DNA of 64,000 nt from Butyricicoccus_A sp963588905 (GCA_963588905.1 CAVAJF010000032.1:1-64000), one strand, 5' to 3'. Shown: positions 25,115 through 34,103, counted from the stretch's first letter. Notes: a model not told the origin generated them from the letters alone. A program made the numbers and translations.

Positions 25115-26859
25115 GCGTTCTCATCCTCCTTTTTGGATTCTTCCGGGAACTGAGATTCATAAATGCCTTGATATACCGGACAATCGCGCAACAGCTGCTC
25201 GTGCGTTCCGATACCGACGAGTGCACCGTTATCCAGCACGAGAATCTTGTCGGCTTGCCGCACGGCGGCAATGCGCTGCGATACCAAGAAGGTAGTCACG
25301 CTGTCACCGAGCTGACGGATGGCCTTGCGCAGAGCGGCATCTGTCGCAAAATCCAGTGCGCTGGAGCTGTCGTCAAGAATGAGAATTTCCGGCTTTTTCA
25401 CCAGTGCACGAGCGATGGTCAACCGCTGTTTCTGACCACCGGACAGATTGCGTCCGTTCTGTTCCAGATGGAAATCCAGCTTGTCCGGCTTGCCCTCGAC
25501 GACTTCCCGCGCTTGTGCACAGGTCAATGCCTGCCAAAGCTCTGCATCGGATGCGTGTTCATTGCCCCATTTCATGTTTTCTCGAATGCTGCCCTGAAAC
25601 AGCAGTGCACGCTGGGGAACGATGCCGATTTTCTGGCACAGCAGATCATGCGGAAGCTCCTTGATGGCATATCCACCCAAAGAGACGCTGCCCTCTGTGG
25701 CATCATAAAAGCGCGGAATCAGATTGACCAAAGTAGATTTGCCGCTGCCGGTACCGCCGATAATGCCGACGGTTTCTCCGGGCATCGCGGAAAAACTGAT
25801 GTGCGTCAGACTCGGCGCACCAGCCCCCTGATAGGTAAACGACACGTCATCAAAAGATACCGCTGGCGCAGTCGGGCGCTCCATATGGAACGAAGGCTTG
25901 TGTTCAGGATATGTCATGCTTGTCTTGACATCCAATACGCTGGAGACACGTTTGGCACAAGCCAAAGACTTGTTCAGAGTAATAATCAATGCCGCCAATT
26001 TAATGACCTCAACGATGATTTGCAGCATGTAGTTGTACAGAGCGACGACTTGACCCTGCGGTAAGCTGCCGAGATTGACCTGTATGCCTGCCTGCTGGAT
26101 CAGTACAACTGTAGCGATATTGATGAGTACATAGGTCAGTGGATTGAGCAGAGCAGACAGTCTGCCGACAAATAAGTTCAGGCGGGTGAGTGCCTGGTTG
26201 CTCTCTTCAAATTCCTCTACGGAACGCTGCTCGCGGCAAAACGCGCGAATGACACGAACGCCGGTCAAATTTTCGCGGGTGAGTGCTGTCACGCGATCCA
26301 GACCAGCCTGTACTTTTCCGAACAGCGGAATGCTCAGTTTCATGATGAGAAATGTCACGCCGAACAAAATCGGAATGGTGACAACGAAGACCAGCGCACA
26401 GCGCACATTGATGGTAAACGCCATGACCATGGCGCCCAGAACAATAAACGGACTGCGAAGCAGCAGACGCAGGCCCATGTTCACACCGGTTTGTACCTGA
26501 TTGACATCGTCGGACAGGCGGGTAATCAGCGTGTCACTGCCGATAGCGTCCAGTTCTGTGAACGAGAATGTTTGAATGTGGTCAAATACCGCTTGCCGCA
26601 GTGCACCGGCGAAGCCAACACTGGCTTTTGCGGAAAAGAACTGCGCGACAATGCTGAATCCTAAGCCGACGACAGCCAACAGAAGCAGCACACCGAAATA
26701 CAGAAAGATCAAGTGTCGGTTCGAGACTGCGTCTGTATCGATCATGCGAGCGATGACCAACGGAACAAACAGATCAAACAGTGCTTCGAGCAGTTTGAAC
26801 AACGGCGCAAGAATGCTTTCCTTTCGGTATTTTTTTAAATAAACAGCAAGATTTTGCAT
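25111..26859 (-). CDS. ABC exporter subunit (membrane + ATPase), first gene of pair
   Basis: A 582-residue half-transporter with six helices and an ATPase domain containing Walker A GGTGSGKST, a canonical LSGGQKQR signature and Walker B ILILDDSSSALD, where the catalytic Glu is Asp. In heterodimeric exporters the subunit with Asp forms the non-hydrolysing site with its partner's weak signature, matching what is seen here. The gene is divergent from a LysR regulator, which probably senses the exported compound. Confidence 0.93.
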   Translation of the reverse strand: MQNLAVYLKKYRKESILAPLFKLLEALFDLFVPLVIARMIDTDAVSNRHLIFLYFGVLLLLAVVGLGFSIVAQFFSAKASVGFAGALRQAVFDHIQTFSFTELDAIGSDTLITRLSDDVNQVQTGVNMGLRLLLRSPFIVLGAMVMAFTINVRCALVFVVTIPILFGVTFLIMKLSIPLFGKVQAGLDRVTALTRENLTGVRVIRAFCREQRSVEEFEESNQALTRLNLFVGRLSALLNPLTYVLINIATVVLIQQAGIQVNLGSLPQGQVVALYNYMLQIIVEVIKLAALIITLNKSLACAKRVSSVLDVKTSMTYPEHKPSFHMERPTAPAVSFDDVSFTYQGAGAPSLTHISFSAMPGETVGIIGGTGSGKSTLVNLIPRFYDATEGSVSLGGYAIKELPHDLLCQKIGIVPQRALLFQGSIRENMKWGNEHASDAELWQALTCAQAREVVEGKPDKLDFHLEQNGRNLSGGQKQRLTIARALVKKPEILILDDSSSALDFATDAALRKAIRQLGDSVTTFLVSQRIAAVRQADKILVLDNGALVGIGTHEQLLRDCPVYQGIYESQFPEESKKEDENA

Positions 26860-26881
26860 TTGATTCCTTCCTTTCTGTTTC

Positions 26882-26911
26882 TTGACAAGATATAGTATAG
26901 TCCATTATGAT
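26882..26911 (+). promoter_or_regulatory. Promoter of the LysR gene
   Basis: TTGACA (26882-26887), 18-bp spacer, TATGAT (26906-26911), within the 118-bp gap shared with the divergent exporter genes. Confidence 0.65.
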
Positions 26912-26977
26912 AAATATAAAAAGTATTGTTTTTGTTTTAGCACGATATTTATTTTCTATCATCGGGAGGGAGAAGAA

Positions 26978-27832
26978 ATGGAACTGCGGCAGCTGGAATA
27001 TTTTTGTCGCATTGCCGAATCCGGCAGCATTCATGAAGCGGCGCGGCGACTCAATATGTCACAGCCGCCGTTGAGCTATCAGCTCAAGCAATTGGAACAG
27101 GAATTCCATACGACACTGCTTGTGCGCACGAGCAAGGGCGTAGAACTGACCGAGGCGGGACAAATGCTGTATCGGCGAGCGAATAGTCTATTGGAATATG
27201 CTCGTTCTACAAGCCGAGAGGTGTCAGAAGCCGGAAAAAAACGAGTGCTGCGTTTAGGAATTACATCCACAACGGTTCCGACGATATTGCCGGATATTTC
27301 ACGATTTGTACATCAATATCCGGATGTTAATTTTGAGGTGCGGGACGGCACGACGTTTACATTGCTGCAGCTATTATTGGACGGCATCATTGATGTCTCG
27401 GTTGCGCGAACGCCGCTGCGGCTGGAAAACGTGGAATCTATGTTGTTGTGCACTGAACCGATGATTGCGGTGTTTCCACCGCAATCCCGCACAGAAAAAG
27501 AGGGTACATTGGGACTGCGGCATTTACTCGGTCGACCGTTGATTCTGTATCGCCGATACGAGAGTCTGATTTTAGAAGAATTTTCTCGGCAAAATATTCA
27601 GCCGGACATCTTTTGCGTGTGTGATGACGCGAGAGATGCCATGCTGTGGGTTGAAGCAGGGCTTGCCACAGCGATTTTTCCACAGTCTATGCGCAGCTTG
27701 TGCGCTGGCTTGCAGATGCAGACGCTGGAAGAACCGGCACTGGAAACACAGACCGTATTGATTTGGAAAAAGGGCGGACAAGTATCTCCGGTTGTACAAG
27801 AGTTCTTGCAGATTTGCAGAGCGCATCACTAA
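26978..27832 (+). CDS. LysR family transcriptional regulator
   Basis: A 284-residue regulator. The N-terminal winged helix is classical: MELRQLEYFCRIAESGSIHEAARRLNMSQPPLSYQ, continuing to FHTTLLVRTSKGVELTEAG. The rest is a periplasmic-binding-protein-like effector domain. Start ATG 26978 after GGGAGGGAG; the frame extends upstream to 26882 without a ribosome site. Divergence from the exporter pair suggests that it controls them. Confidence 0.95.
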   Translation: MELRQLEYFCRIAESGSIHEAARRLNMSQPPLSYQLKQLEQEFHTTLLVRTSKGVELTEAGQMLYRRANSLLEYARSTSREVSEAGKKRVLRLGITSTTVPTILPDISRFVHQYPDVNFEVRDGTTFTLLQLLLDGIIDVSVARTPLRLENVESMLLCTEPMIAVFPPQSRTEKEGTLGLRHLLGRPLILYRRYESLILEEFSRQNIQPDIFCVCDDARDAMLWVEAGLATAIFPQSMRSLCAGLQMQTLEEPALETQTVLIWKKGGQVSPVVQEFLQICRAHH

Positions 27833-27862
27833 AAAAGAGGGCACATTATGTGCCCTCTTTTT
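27832..27862. terminator. Bidirectional terminator
   Basis: GAGGGCACA-TTA-TGTGCCCTC flanked by A-runs on the left and TTTTT on the right, between LysR (plus) and the RACo gene (minus). Confidence 0.92.
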
Positions 27863-27881
27863 CGTATGAACAGCAAATCAT

Positions 27882-29390
27882 TTAGAATGTGTCAAATGCC
27901 ATGCAGTCAATGTAATAATCCATGAATGCCGGACTGGTAGACAAGGACAGCTCTTCCGCTTGCTGCGCCATTTGCTCGGTTTTTTCTCGCAGAGAATGAT
28001 TGAGTAACAGCATAGCGGCGCCGCCCAACGCGCCATTGCCGATAAAGACGGTTTTTTCCTGCAAGTCAGCGGGGAATAAGCCGATTTTTGCCGCGGAAGC
28101 ATGATTCATCGTGTTGCCAAAGCCGCCAGCAACGACAAAGCGCTGGATGTCCGCTGGCTCCATGCCTTCTTCGTCTAACAGGGTGAGCAGACCGCCGCAA
28201 ATCGCGGATTTTGCCAGCTGAATCTGTCGAATGTCCTTTTGCGTGATAGAAATGCCGCTGTTGCCAATTTCCCAAGCTTCTTCCTCATCATCTTCCAGCT
28301 CTAAATAGCCGGAATCATCCATTTCGCCGGTTTCCAACAGGACGGCCAATGCGTCAAGAATGCCGGAACCGCAGATGCCCACAGCGAGTGCATCTTGAAC
28401 CGTTTGATACTGCACGGTGTCATTCTGCAAAGATACCGTGCGGATGGCGCCGGAAGCTGCCGGCATACCGGCACTGATTCCGGCGCCTTCAAATGCCGGA
28501 CCTGCCGCTGTTGCACAGCATAGCAGCTTATCTGCGTGAAACAGCGCCATTTCGCCGTTTGTGCCGATGTCAGCAAGCAACTGCGTGCCGCCGTGCTCCA
28601 AATCGGCGGCGAGAATGGCACATACAATATCTGCACCGACATACGCGCCGATACAGCGCGGCAGATACACAGGCGCACCGGCTAGAGTGCGGCGGCTGAA
28701 ACAACCGAAATACGACTGTACGTCAAACGGAGATACCGCCAGAGAAGATGGATCCAAGCCTTCGTAGATATGCAGCATGGTTGCGTTTCCGGTCACAACC
28801 GATTCTTCAATGGAAGAAATATCGGTCTCTTGCAGGCATTCCTGTGCCAGTTTTTCGATTTGTTCAGCAATGCGGTCAGAAAGGACAGAAAGACCGGATG
28901 TTTTGCACGCCTCAATGCGGGAGATGACATCGGCACCATAGCTGCGCTGTGCATTTTCTGCCAGTCGTTCCGCAAGGATACGGCCGGTCTCCCGCTCGAT
29001 GAGCTGTACAGCGACAGTGGTCGTACCAATATCAACAGCAAAGCCGTATCCGGTTTCTGTTTTCTCAAAAGGCGGGGTCTGATACCAAGAGATGATGCGG
29101 GCGTGTTGTTCCGTCTGGACGGAAACTGTGGCATTTCCCTCTATCGTGCAGTCGCAAGCAAGGCGAATGCCGGATGCAATGTCCGCTTCGCTGAGAAGGG
29201 TCTGTTCCGCACGCGATAGCGGAGACAGTGCACCGGATGCCTGCACACGGCATTTGCCGCAGGTGTGGTTTCCGGCACAGGGAAGAGCAAAAGCCGGAAC
29301 ATACTGTTGCAGCAGTTCACTCATGCGTTGTCCTGCTGTAACGGGAATAATCTGTGTCTGATTGTCAAGATGAAGAGTAAGTTCAAACAT
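27882..29390 (-). CDS. RACo-type corrinoid-protein reductive activator (2Fe-2S, ASKHA, DUF4445)
   Basis: A 502-residue protein. The N-terminal ferredoxin-like domain has the 2Fe-2S ligands Cys38, Cys44, Cys47 and Cys79 (CAGNHTCGKC...LAC). A linker leads to an ASKHA ATPase domain with VDIGTTTVAVQLI, LADIGTNGEMALF and VAGGFGNTMN. RACo uses ATP to reduce Co(II) of a methyltransferase corrinoid protein back to Co(I). The length is about 100-130 residues shorter than acetogen RACo. It overlaps the upstream ASKHA gene by 8 bp. Its presence strongly supports a corrinoid methyl-transfer pathway here. Confidence 0.9.
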   Translation of the reverse strand: MFELTLHLDNQTQIIPVTAGQRMSELLQQYVPAFALPCAGNHTCGKCRVQASGALSPLSRAEQTLLSEADIASGIRLACDCTIEGNATVSVQTEQHARIISWYQTPPFEKTETGYGFAVDIGTTTVAVQLIERETGRILAERLAENAQRSYGADVISRIEACKTSGLSVLSDRIAEQIEKLAQECLQETDISSIEESVVTGNATMLHIYEGLDPSSLAVSPFDVQSYFGCFSRRTLAGAPVYLPRCIGAYVGADIVCAILAADLEHGGTQLLADIGTNGEMALFHADKLLCCATAAGPAFEGAGISAGMPAASGAIRTVSLQNDTVQYQTVQDALAVGICGSGILDALAVLLETGEMDDSGYLELEDDEEEAWEIGNSGISITQKDIRQIQLAKSAICGGLLTLLDEEGMEPADIQRFVVAGGFGNTMNHASAAKIGLFPADLQEKTVFIGNGALGGAAMLLLNHSLREKTEQMAQQAEELSLSTSPAFMDYYIDCMAFDTF

Positions 29391-31440
29391 GTTCGATTTC
29401 TCCTTTTTTTGCCGTCAGCTGTAAGCTGGATTCGGCAGTTACATAGATACAGGTAGAGATTTTGATGACGCCGCTGTATGCAGGAGCGGTCAGATCCTTT
29501 TGCTGAACCTGGAAGGTGATTGTACCTGTTGCACCCTGCGCACGGAGATCCGCGGCGGCATCCTGTTTCATGCGTTCGGTTAGCCAATCAATAGCCTGCG
29601 GTTCCTTGGCAAAGTATTTGGTATGTCCCGCGTACAAAACTTCAAAATCTCCGATTTCATCTGTGTCTGTATCCTCTGCGATTGACATGCCGTGCGGTCG
29701 AATTTCTGCGGACAGTGTTCGTGCCATACGACCGGTAACAGCGCCCAACGCATTGGCAACCGGTGCACAATCTGGAATGATGCATTTCGCGTCCAACGCT
29801 TTGGCGGCAGTCGGCAAAAACAAATGCACAGGGCCGCCGATGCCGACGAGAACCGCTTTGGACTGGAAACAGTATTGCAGCATAGAAGAGCCTTTCGTGG
29901 CTTGGTTGCTCCATTGCAGCTCAAGAAGCTGCTGCATTCCATCGTCTATACCGGACTTTTGATAATAGGGCGAGGCATGTTCTAACAGCATCTGGGATAC
30001 AGCTAGGAAAATACGATGAGAAATCTCGGTATACACACGCTCACACAGCTGTTCTAGGCTGCACTGCATAGAAGCAGAGACAAATCGTGCGCCGAGAACG
30101 GATGCGCGCCGGTCATATCGCGTATAATCACCGCGCAAATGCATGATGTCTGTCGGCGTCAGTCCGGCGCGAAGGATGACGCCTGTGCGTTCTAATCCTT
30201 CTGTATGGAGATTGTATTTGTCAATTCCAAGCGTCTGGGCTGCCTGCTCTACGCTCATGGCACCGTGTTCTAAGTGAGTACACAGCTGGCGTTCCTGCTC
30301 TGTCAGAGATAACGTGTGCCAGTCCTTGCGGTTGAGCGTGAGAAATTCGTGCAGAGGTAATGTGTGACACGGTGTCCGTTGCAGCAAATCTTCCAAGCAG
30401 GTAAGTATCTGTGGCTCATGAGATGCCAATACACACAGCGGAATCATTCGCGCAGGACCGATCGTCATCTGTCCCTGTTTGTCCCAGCGAATGCCGCTGT
30501 CTCCGCCGAGAGCAAATGAATGGGCGAATAAGCCTTTGACCATGGTTCGCCATTTTCCGACGCGAATGCCGTCTTCAGACAGCAGAGGCAATCCGTTTTC
30601 CATCAGAGCAATATCTGTGGTTGTACCGCCCATATCTACGATGACGGCTTGATTTGCCTGCGCGAGGGTGCTGCCGCCGAGTGCCGACGCGGCAGGGCCG
30701 GACAGAAGCGTTTCCACCGCGTGATGTGCGGCATAATCCAAGCCCATCAGGCTGCTGTCTGAGCGGACAAGGTACATATCTGCGTGAATGTTTCGCTCTT
30801 GAAATGCACGGCTGACGGCATCGAGAAAGCTGCAAGTAAGCGGCAGGAGTCCGGCGTTGAGAACGGCGCTGGCAGCGCGCTCCAGACTGGACAGACCGGA
30901 AAACAGGGCGCTGGCACAGACGACCGGCAAGCCGGTTTCCTGCTGAATGATAGCAGCCGCTTGCTTTTCCAACACGCCATGATTGCGCATTCCATAAATT
31001 TCACAGATTGCGCAGCCCTCTGCGTCATGAAACCATTCCTTGGCCTGTGTGCGCAATAGTTGCCAGTCTGGCTCTTGGATAATTTCTCTGGTGATGGTCG
31101 TTTTGCAGGGAAGATACACAATATCATCGGGATCTGTAAAGCCGTAATCGGCACCGAACCGCGCAATTCCCTTGCGATCAATGCCCATAAGCAGCAGTTT
31201 GGGGCGGCGAAATTTGTTTTCCACACAGGCGTTGGTTGCCAGCGTCGTGGAAAGTCCGGCGGCACACGCCTGCTGGCACAGAGAAAGATCTAAGCCGTCC
31301 AGTGCTTCTAAGATGCCGCGCGTCAAATCATCGTATGTCGTCAATGCCTTATTGGAACACAGAACGGTTCTGGTGTCAAAATCATATAAAACAGCATCTG
31401 TACAGGTACCGCCGGTATCAATGCCGATTGCGTATTTCAT
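29383..31440 (-). CDS. Hydantoinase/oxoprolinase family ASKHA protein
   Basis: A 685-residue protein. It begins YAIGIDTGGTCTDAVLYD, a phosphate-1 ASKHA motif as in HyuA, and has VIVDMGGTTTDIALMENG in the middle and LVGIGGPVHLF with GAVTGRMA late. HyuA relatives split cyclic amides with ATP, but no HyuB subunit is nearby. It is translationally coupled to RACo (8-bp overlap), which suggests a related ATP-driven activation role in the corrinoid pathway. ATG 31440 follows GAGG. Function is inferred from context only. Confidence 0.8.
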   Translation of the reverse strand: MKYAIGIDTGGTCTDAVLYDFDTRTVLCSNKALTTYDDLTRGILEALDGLDLSLCQQACAAGLSTTLATNACVENKFRRPKLLLMGIDRKGIARFGADYGFTDPDDIVYLPCKTTITREIIQEPDWQLLRTQAKEWFHDAEGCAICEIYGMRNHGVLEKQAAAIIQQETGLPVVCASALFSGLSSLERAASAVLNAGLLPLTCSFLDAVSRAFQERNIHADMYLVRSDSSLMGLDYAAHHAVETLLSGPAASALGGSTLAQANQAVIVDMGGTTTDIALMENGLPLLSEDGIRVGKWRTMVKGLFAHSFALGGDSGIRWDKQGQMTIGPARMIPLCVLASHEPQILTCLEDLLQRTPCHTLPLHEFLTLNRKDWHTLSLTEQERQLCTHLEHGAMSVEQAAQTLGIDKYNLHTEGLERTGVILRAGLTPTDIMHLRGDYTRYDRRASVLGARFVSASMQCSLEQLCERVYTEISHRIFLAVSQMLLEHASPYYQKSGIDDGMQQLLELQWSNQATKGSSMLQYCFQSKAVLVGIGGPVHLFLPTAAKALDAKCIIPDCAPVANALGAVTGRMARTLSAEIRPHGMSIAEDTDTDEIGDFEVLYAGHTKYFAKEPQAIDWLTERMKQDAAADLRAQGATGTITFQVQQKDLTAPAYSGVIKISTCIYVTAESSLQLTAKKGEIEHV

Positions 31441-31474
31441 GGTGTATGCCTCATTTCCTTGTATAATCATTTAT

Positions 31475-31488
31475 AGTATACCATGGTA
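31475..31488 (-). promoter_or_regulatory. Extended -10 element with overlapping palindrome
   Basis: Minus strand TGGTATACT (31483-31475) is an extended -10 box for the hydantoinase/RACo genes. The 10-bp palindrome TACCATGGTA (31479-31488) overlaps it and may be part of an operator. Confidence 0.4.
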
Positions 31489-31565
31489 CCGTGCAGGAAG
31501 ATAGAACGATTGTATGCATCCGACTTTGCCTCGATGGTACAATCTTGCCCAACTGACAAAAATAC

Positions 31566-31594
31566 TTGCGAATAAAACACAGAAACGATATACT
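31566..31594 (+). promoter_or_regulatory. Promoter of the DUF1638-corrinoid protein unit
   Basis: TTGCGA (31566-31571), 17-bp spacer and TATACT (31589-31594). Confidence 0.6.
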
Positions 31595-31630
31595 GATACC
31601 AATACCAGTGAAAAATGGGGAGGATAAAAC

Positions 31631-32398
31631 ATGCGCATTGCAATGATTGGATGCATGGTCATGAATCGAGAGATTAATTTGCTGGCATCAAAGAGTGAAA
31701 ATATCATACGAATCTGGTGGCTGCGGCAGGGATTGCATGACACACCGGATATTTTGCGTGCACAATTGCAGAAAACCATTGATGATATTGAGAGAGAAAA
31801 TCAGGAACTGCGCGAGAGCCAGCGGTTTGATGCGATTGTCTTGGCATATGGTCTGTGCTCTAACGGTGTTATCGGTTTGCGCAGCCGCACGCTGCCGATT
31901 GTCGTGCCGCGGTGCGATGATTGTATTTCTCTGTTTTTAGGCTCTGCGGAGCGGTATCGTATGCTGTTTCGAGAGATGCAGGGGGTATATTGGTACAATC
32001 GCGGCTGGATTGAGCAGGCGTTTACCCCGTCAAGAGAAAATTATCAAAAACAAAGAGCAGAGTATGCCCGGGATTATGGTGAGGAAAACGCGGATTATCT
32101 GATGGAATGTACCAACAGTTGGATGGCAAACTATCGATGCTGTGCGTATATCACCAGTCCGCTCGGCGATGATCCGAAGGTGGAAGCCTATGTCAAACGA
32201 GCTTCGGAGGACTTCGGCTGGGAATATCGGCGCGTGCCGGGCAGCATGATGTATTTGGAATCCTTGGTCAATGGCCCGTGGAGCGATGAACAGTTTTTGA
32301 TTTGTCTGCCGGAAAGCCAGATTGAGGCGGATTATACGGATAGAAAATTCCATTGTGTGCCGTGCAATGTAGACGATTGGTCGGCGAGCACAATTTAA
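31631..32398 (+). CDS. DUF1638 family protein
   Basis: A 255-residue cytoplasmic protein of a family without known activity, frequently found near corrinoid methyltransferase genes. Conserved cysteines are visible: Cys8 (MIGC), Cys76 in AYGLCSNG, Cys95 and Cys98 in PRCDDC, and a YRCC pair near residue 170, suggesting a metal or cluster site. Start ATG 31631 after GGGAGG. It is divergent from the hydantoinase/RACo pair and directly upstream of the corrinoid protein gene. Confidence 0.85.
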   Translation: MRIAMIGCMVMNREINLLASKSENIIRIWWLRQGLHDTPDILRAQLQKTIDDIERENQELRESQRFDAIVLAYGLCSNGVIGLRSRTLPIVVPRCDDCISLFLGSAERYRMLFREMQGVYWYNRGWIEQAFTPSRENYQKQRAEYARDYGEENADYLMECTNSWMANYRCCAYITSPLGDDPKVEAYVKRASEDFGWEYRRVPGSMMYLESLVNGPWSDEQFLICLPESQIEADYTDRKFHCVPCNVDDWSASTI

Positions 32399-32499
32399 GC
32401 AATTTCGTCCTAAAAAGAACAATTGGGTACAAGATTTCACGCAGGGAATGTCGTACAATACTCTCAGAGGAAAACATAAAACCAAAGGAGAGATTTTGT

Positions 32500-33144
32500 A
32501 TGAATGAGACATTGAATGAAATCAGCGAGTGGCTGCAGAAGGGCCGCGCACCGAAGGTAAAGGCTGCTGTCACCAAGGCACTGGAGGAAGGCATTCCGGC
32601 AAGCGAGATTCTGGAAAATGGTCTGCTGGCAGGCATGGATATTATCGGTCAGAAGTTTAAGAACAACGAAGTATTCGTGCCGGAGGTTCTGGTGGCTGCA
32701 CGTGCAATGAACCGCGGTGTAGAAATTCTGCGTCCGTATCTGGTAGAAGACGGTGTAGAAACCAAGGGTACCGTGATTCTGGGTACCGTAAAGGGCGATA
32801 TGCATGACATCGGCAAGAACTTGGTTCGCATGATGATGGAAGGCAAGGGTCTGGAGGTTATCGACCTCGGCGTCGATGTGCCGACAGAAAAGTTCTTGGA
32901 TGCTGCGCGAGAGCACAATGCAAAGCTGATTTGCTGCTCTGCTCTGCTGACGACGACCATGGGCGAGATGAAGAACGTGGTAGACGCCGTACAGGCTTCC
33001 GAGATGAATGGCAAGGTAAAGATCATGATCGGCGGTGCTCCGATTACGCAGACCTTCTGCGAGCAGATCGGCGCAGATTGCTACACACCGGACGCAGCAA
33101 GTGCAGCAGAAGCAGCACTGAAGTTCTGCGAGGAAATGGCATAA
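32500..33144 (+). CDS. Corrinoid (cobalamin-binding) methyltransferase carrier protein
   Basis: A 214-residue protein with the two-domain layout of MtaC/MtbC/MttC: a four-helix cap (residues 1-85), then a Rossmann cobalamin domain with the lower-ligand motif DMHDIGKN (His102), SALLTTTM and GGAPIT. It carries methyl on cobalt between the substrate methyltransferase and the acceptor methyltransferase. Start ATG 32500 after AAAGGAGAG. It is separated from DUF1638 by about 100 bp and followed by a strong terminator. Confidence 0.95.
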   Translation: MNETLNEISEWLQKGRAPKVKAAVTKALEEGIPASEILENGLLAGMDIIGQKFKNNEVFVPEVLVAARAMNRGVEILRPYLVEDGVETKGTVILGTVKGDMHDIGKNLVRMMMEGKGLEVIDLGVDVPTEKFLDAAREHNAKLICCSALLTTTMGEMKNVVDAVQASEMNGKVKIMIGGAPITQTFCEQIGADCYTPDAASAAEAALKFCEEMA

Positions 33145-33158
33145 ACAAAAAGAACATG

Positions 33159-33190
33159 AAAAAGTCCCGAAGCAATGCTTCGGGACTTTT
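33159..33190. terminator. Strong bidirectional terminator after the corrinoid gene
   Basis: AAAAGTCCCGAAGCA and its complement form a near-continuous palindrome ending in ACTTTTAT, with A-runs on the other side serving the minus strand. Confidence 0.92.
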
Positions 33191-33211
33191 ATGTTGGAAA
33201 TAAACGCAAAT

Positions 33212-34072
33212 TTATACTTGTTTTCGGTTGTAGAAGAACATTACAACGGATGTACCGCAGATAATAATATAGCCGATGACGCTGAGAAAATCCGGAATCT
33301 GCTGCAAAAATAGGAAACCAAATAATGCGGCAAAGACAATCTGAGAGTAATCAAAGACAGAAATTTCTCGCGCCGGAGCGTTGGAGTATGCAGCAGTAAT
33401 GGAGAACTGTCCGCCGGCAGCGGAAAGTCCTGCGAGAAGCAAAAAGCCCAATTGCTGCCATGTCATCGGATGATAGGCAAACAGCAGATACGGCAGGCAG
33501 AACAAACAGGAGAAGGCGGAAAAGAAGAACACGATAAATGGCCCGCGCTCGCCATTTAAGCTCAGCTTGCGTACCATCGTATAGGCTGTGCCTGCGCCCA
33601 AACCGCCTAAGGCGCCAATGAATGCCGGAAGAGAGCTCATCGACGAAAAGCCCGGCTTAATGATACACAGCGCACCGAGAAATGCGATGATAACAGCGGA
33701 AATCTGCACCGGTGTTACTTTTTCTTTCAGATAAAAATACGAAACGATAATTGCAAAAAACGGCGACAGCTTGTTGAGCATGGAAGCATCCGAGAGTACC
33801 AAATGGTCAATGGCATAATAATTGCACAAGATGCCCAACGTGCCAAAGGTAGCTCGCGCGATGAGCTGCGGGAGATTTTTATGATTGAACCGGAATTTTT
33901 CCTCCGTGCGAAGCAGGACAATAACGGCGAATACCAGTGCGACGAGATTGCGGAAAAAGCTCTTTTGCATCGGCGGCAAATCGCCGGACAGCCGGACAAA
34001 TAAATTCATGAGCGCGAAGAAAAACGCGGATAAGATAATAAAGCAAATGCCTTTGGTTTTGTTGTTTGTCAT
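33212..34072 (-). CDS. EamA/DMT superfamily transporter
   Basis: A 286-residue membrane protein with ten predicted helices in two EamA repeats (ILSAFFFALMNLFVRLSG, then GALGGLGAGTAYTMVRKL). Substrate unknown. The start is ATG 34072 or ATG 34087; neither has a strong ribosome site. It lies downstream of the DUF4364 gene but behind that gene's terminator. Confidence 0.88.
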   Translation of the reverse strand: MTNNKTKGICFIILSAFFFALMNLFVRLSGDLPPMQKSFFRNLVALVFAVIVLLRTEEKFRFNHKNLPQLIARATFGTLGILCNYYAIDHLVLSDASMLNKLSPFFAIIVSYFYLKEKVTPVQISAVIIAFLGALCIIKPGFSSMSSLPAFIGALGGLGAGTAYTMVRKLSLNGERGPFIVFFFSAFSCLFCLPYLLFAYHPMTWQQLGFLLLAGLSAAGGQFSITAAYSNAPAREISVFDYSQIVFAALFGFLFLQQIPDFLSVIGYIIICGTSVVMFFYNRKQV

Positions 34073-34103
34073 AGTATATCGTTCCATTCTGTAGTAATTT
34101 TAT

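Noticed and set aside
29383..31440. True hydantoinase/5-oxoprolinase annotation
   Set aside because: The HyuB partner is missing and the gene is coupled to RACo, so a catalytic hydantoinase role is not supported.
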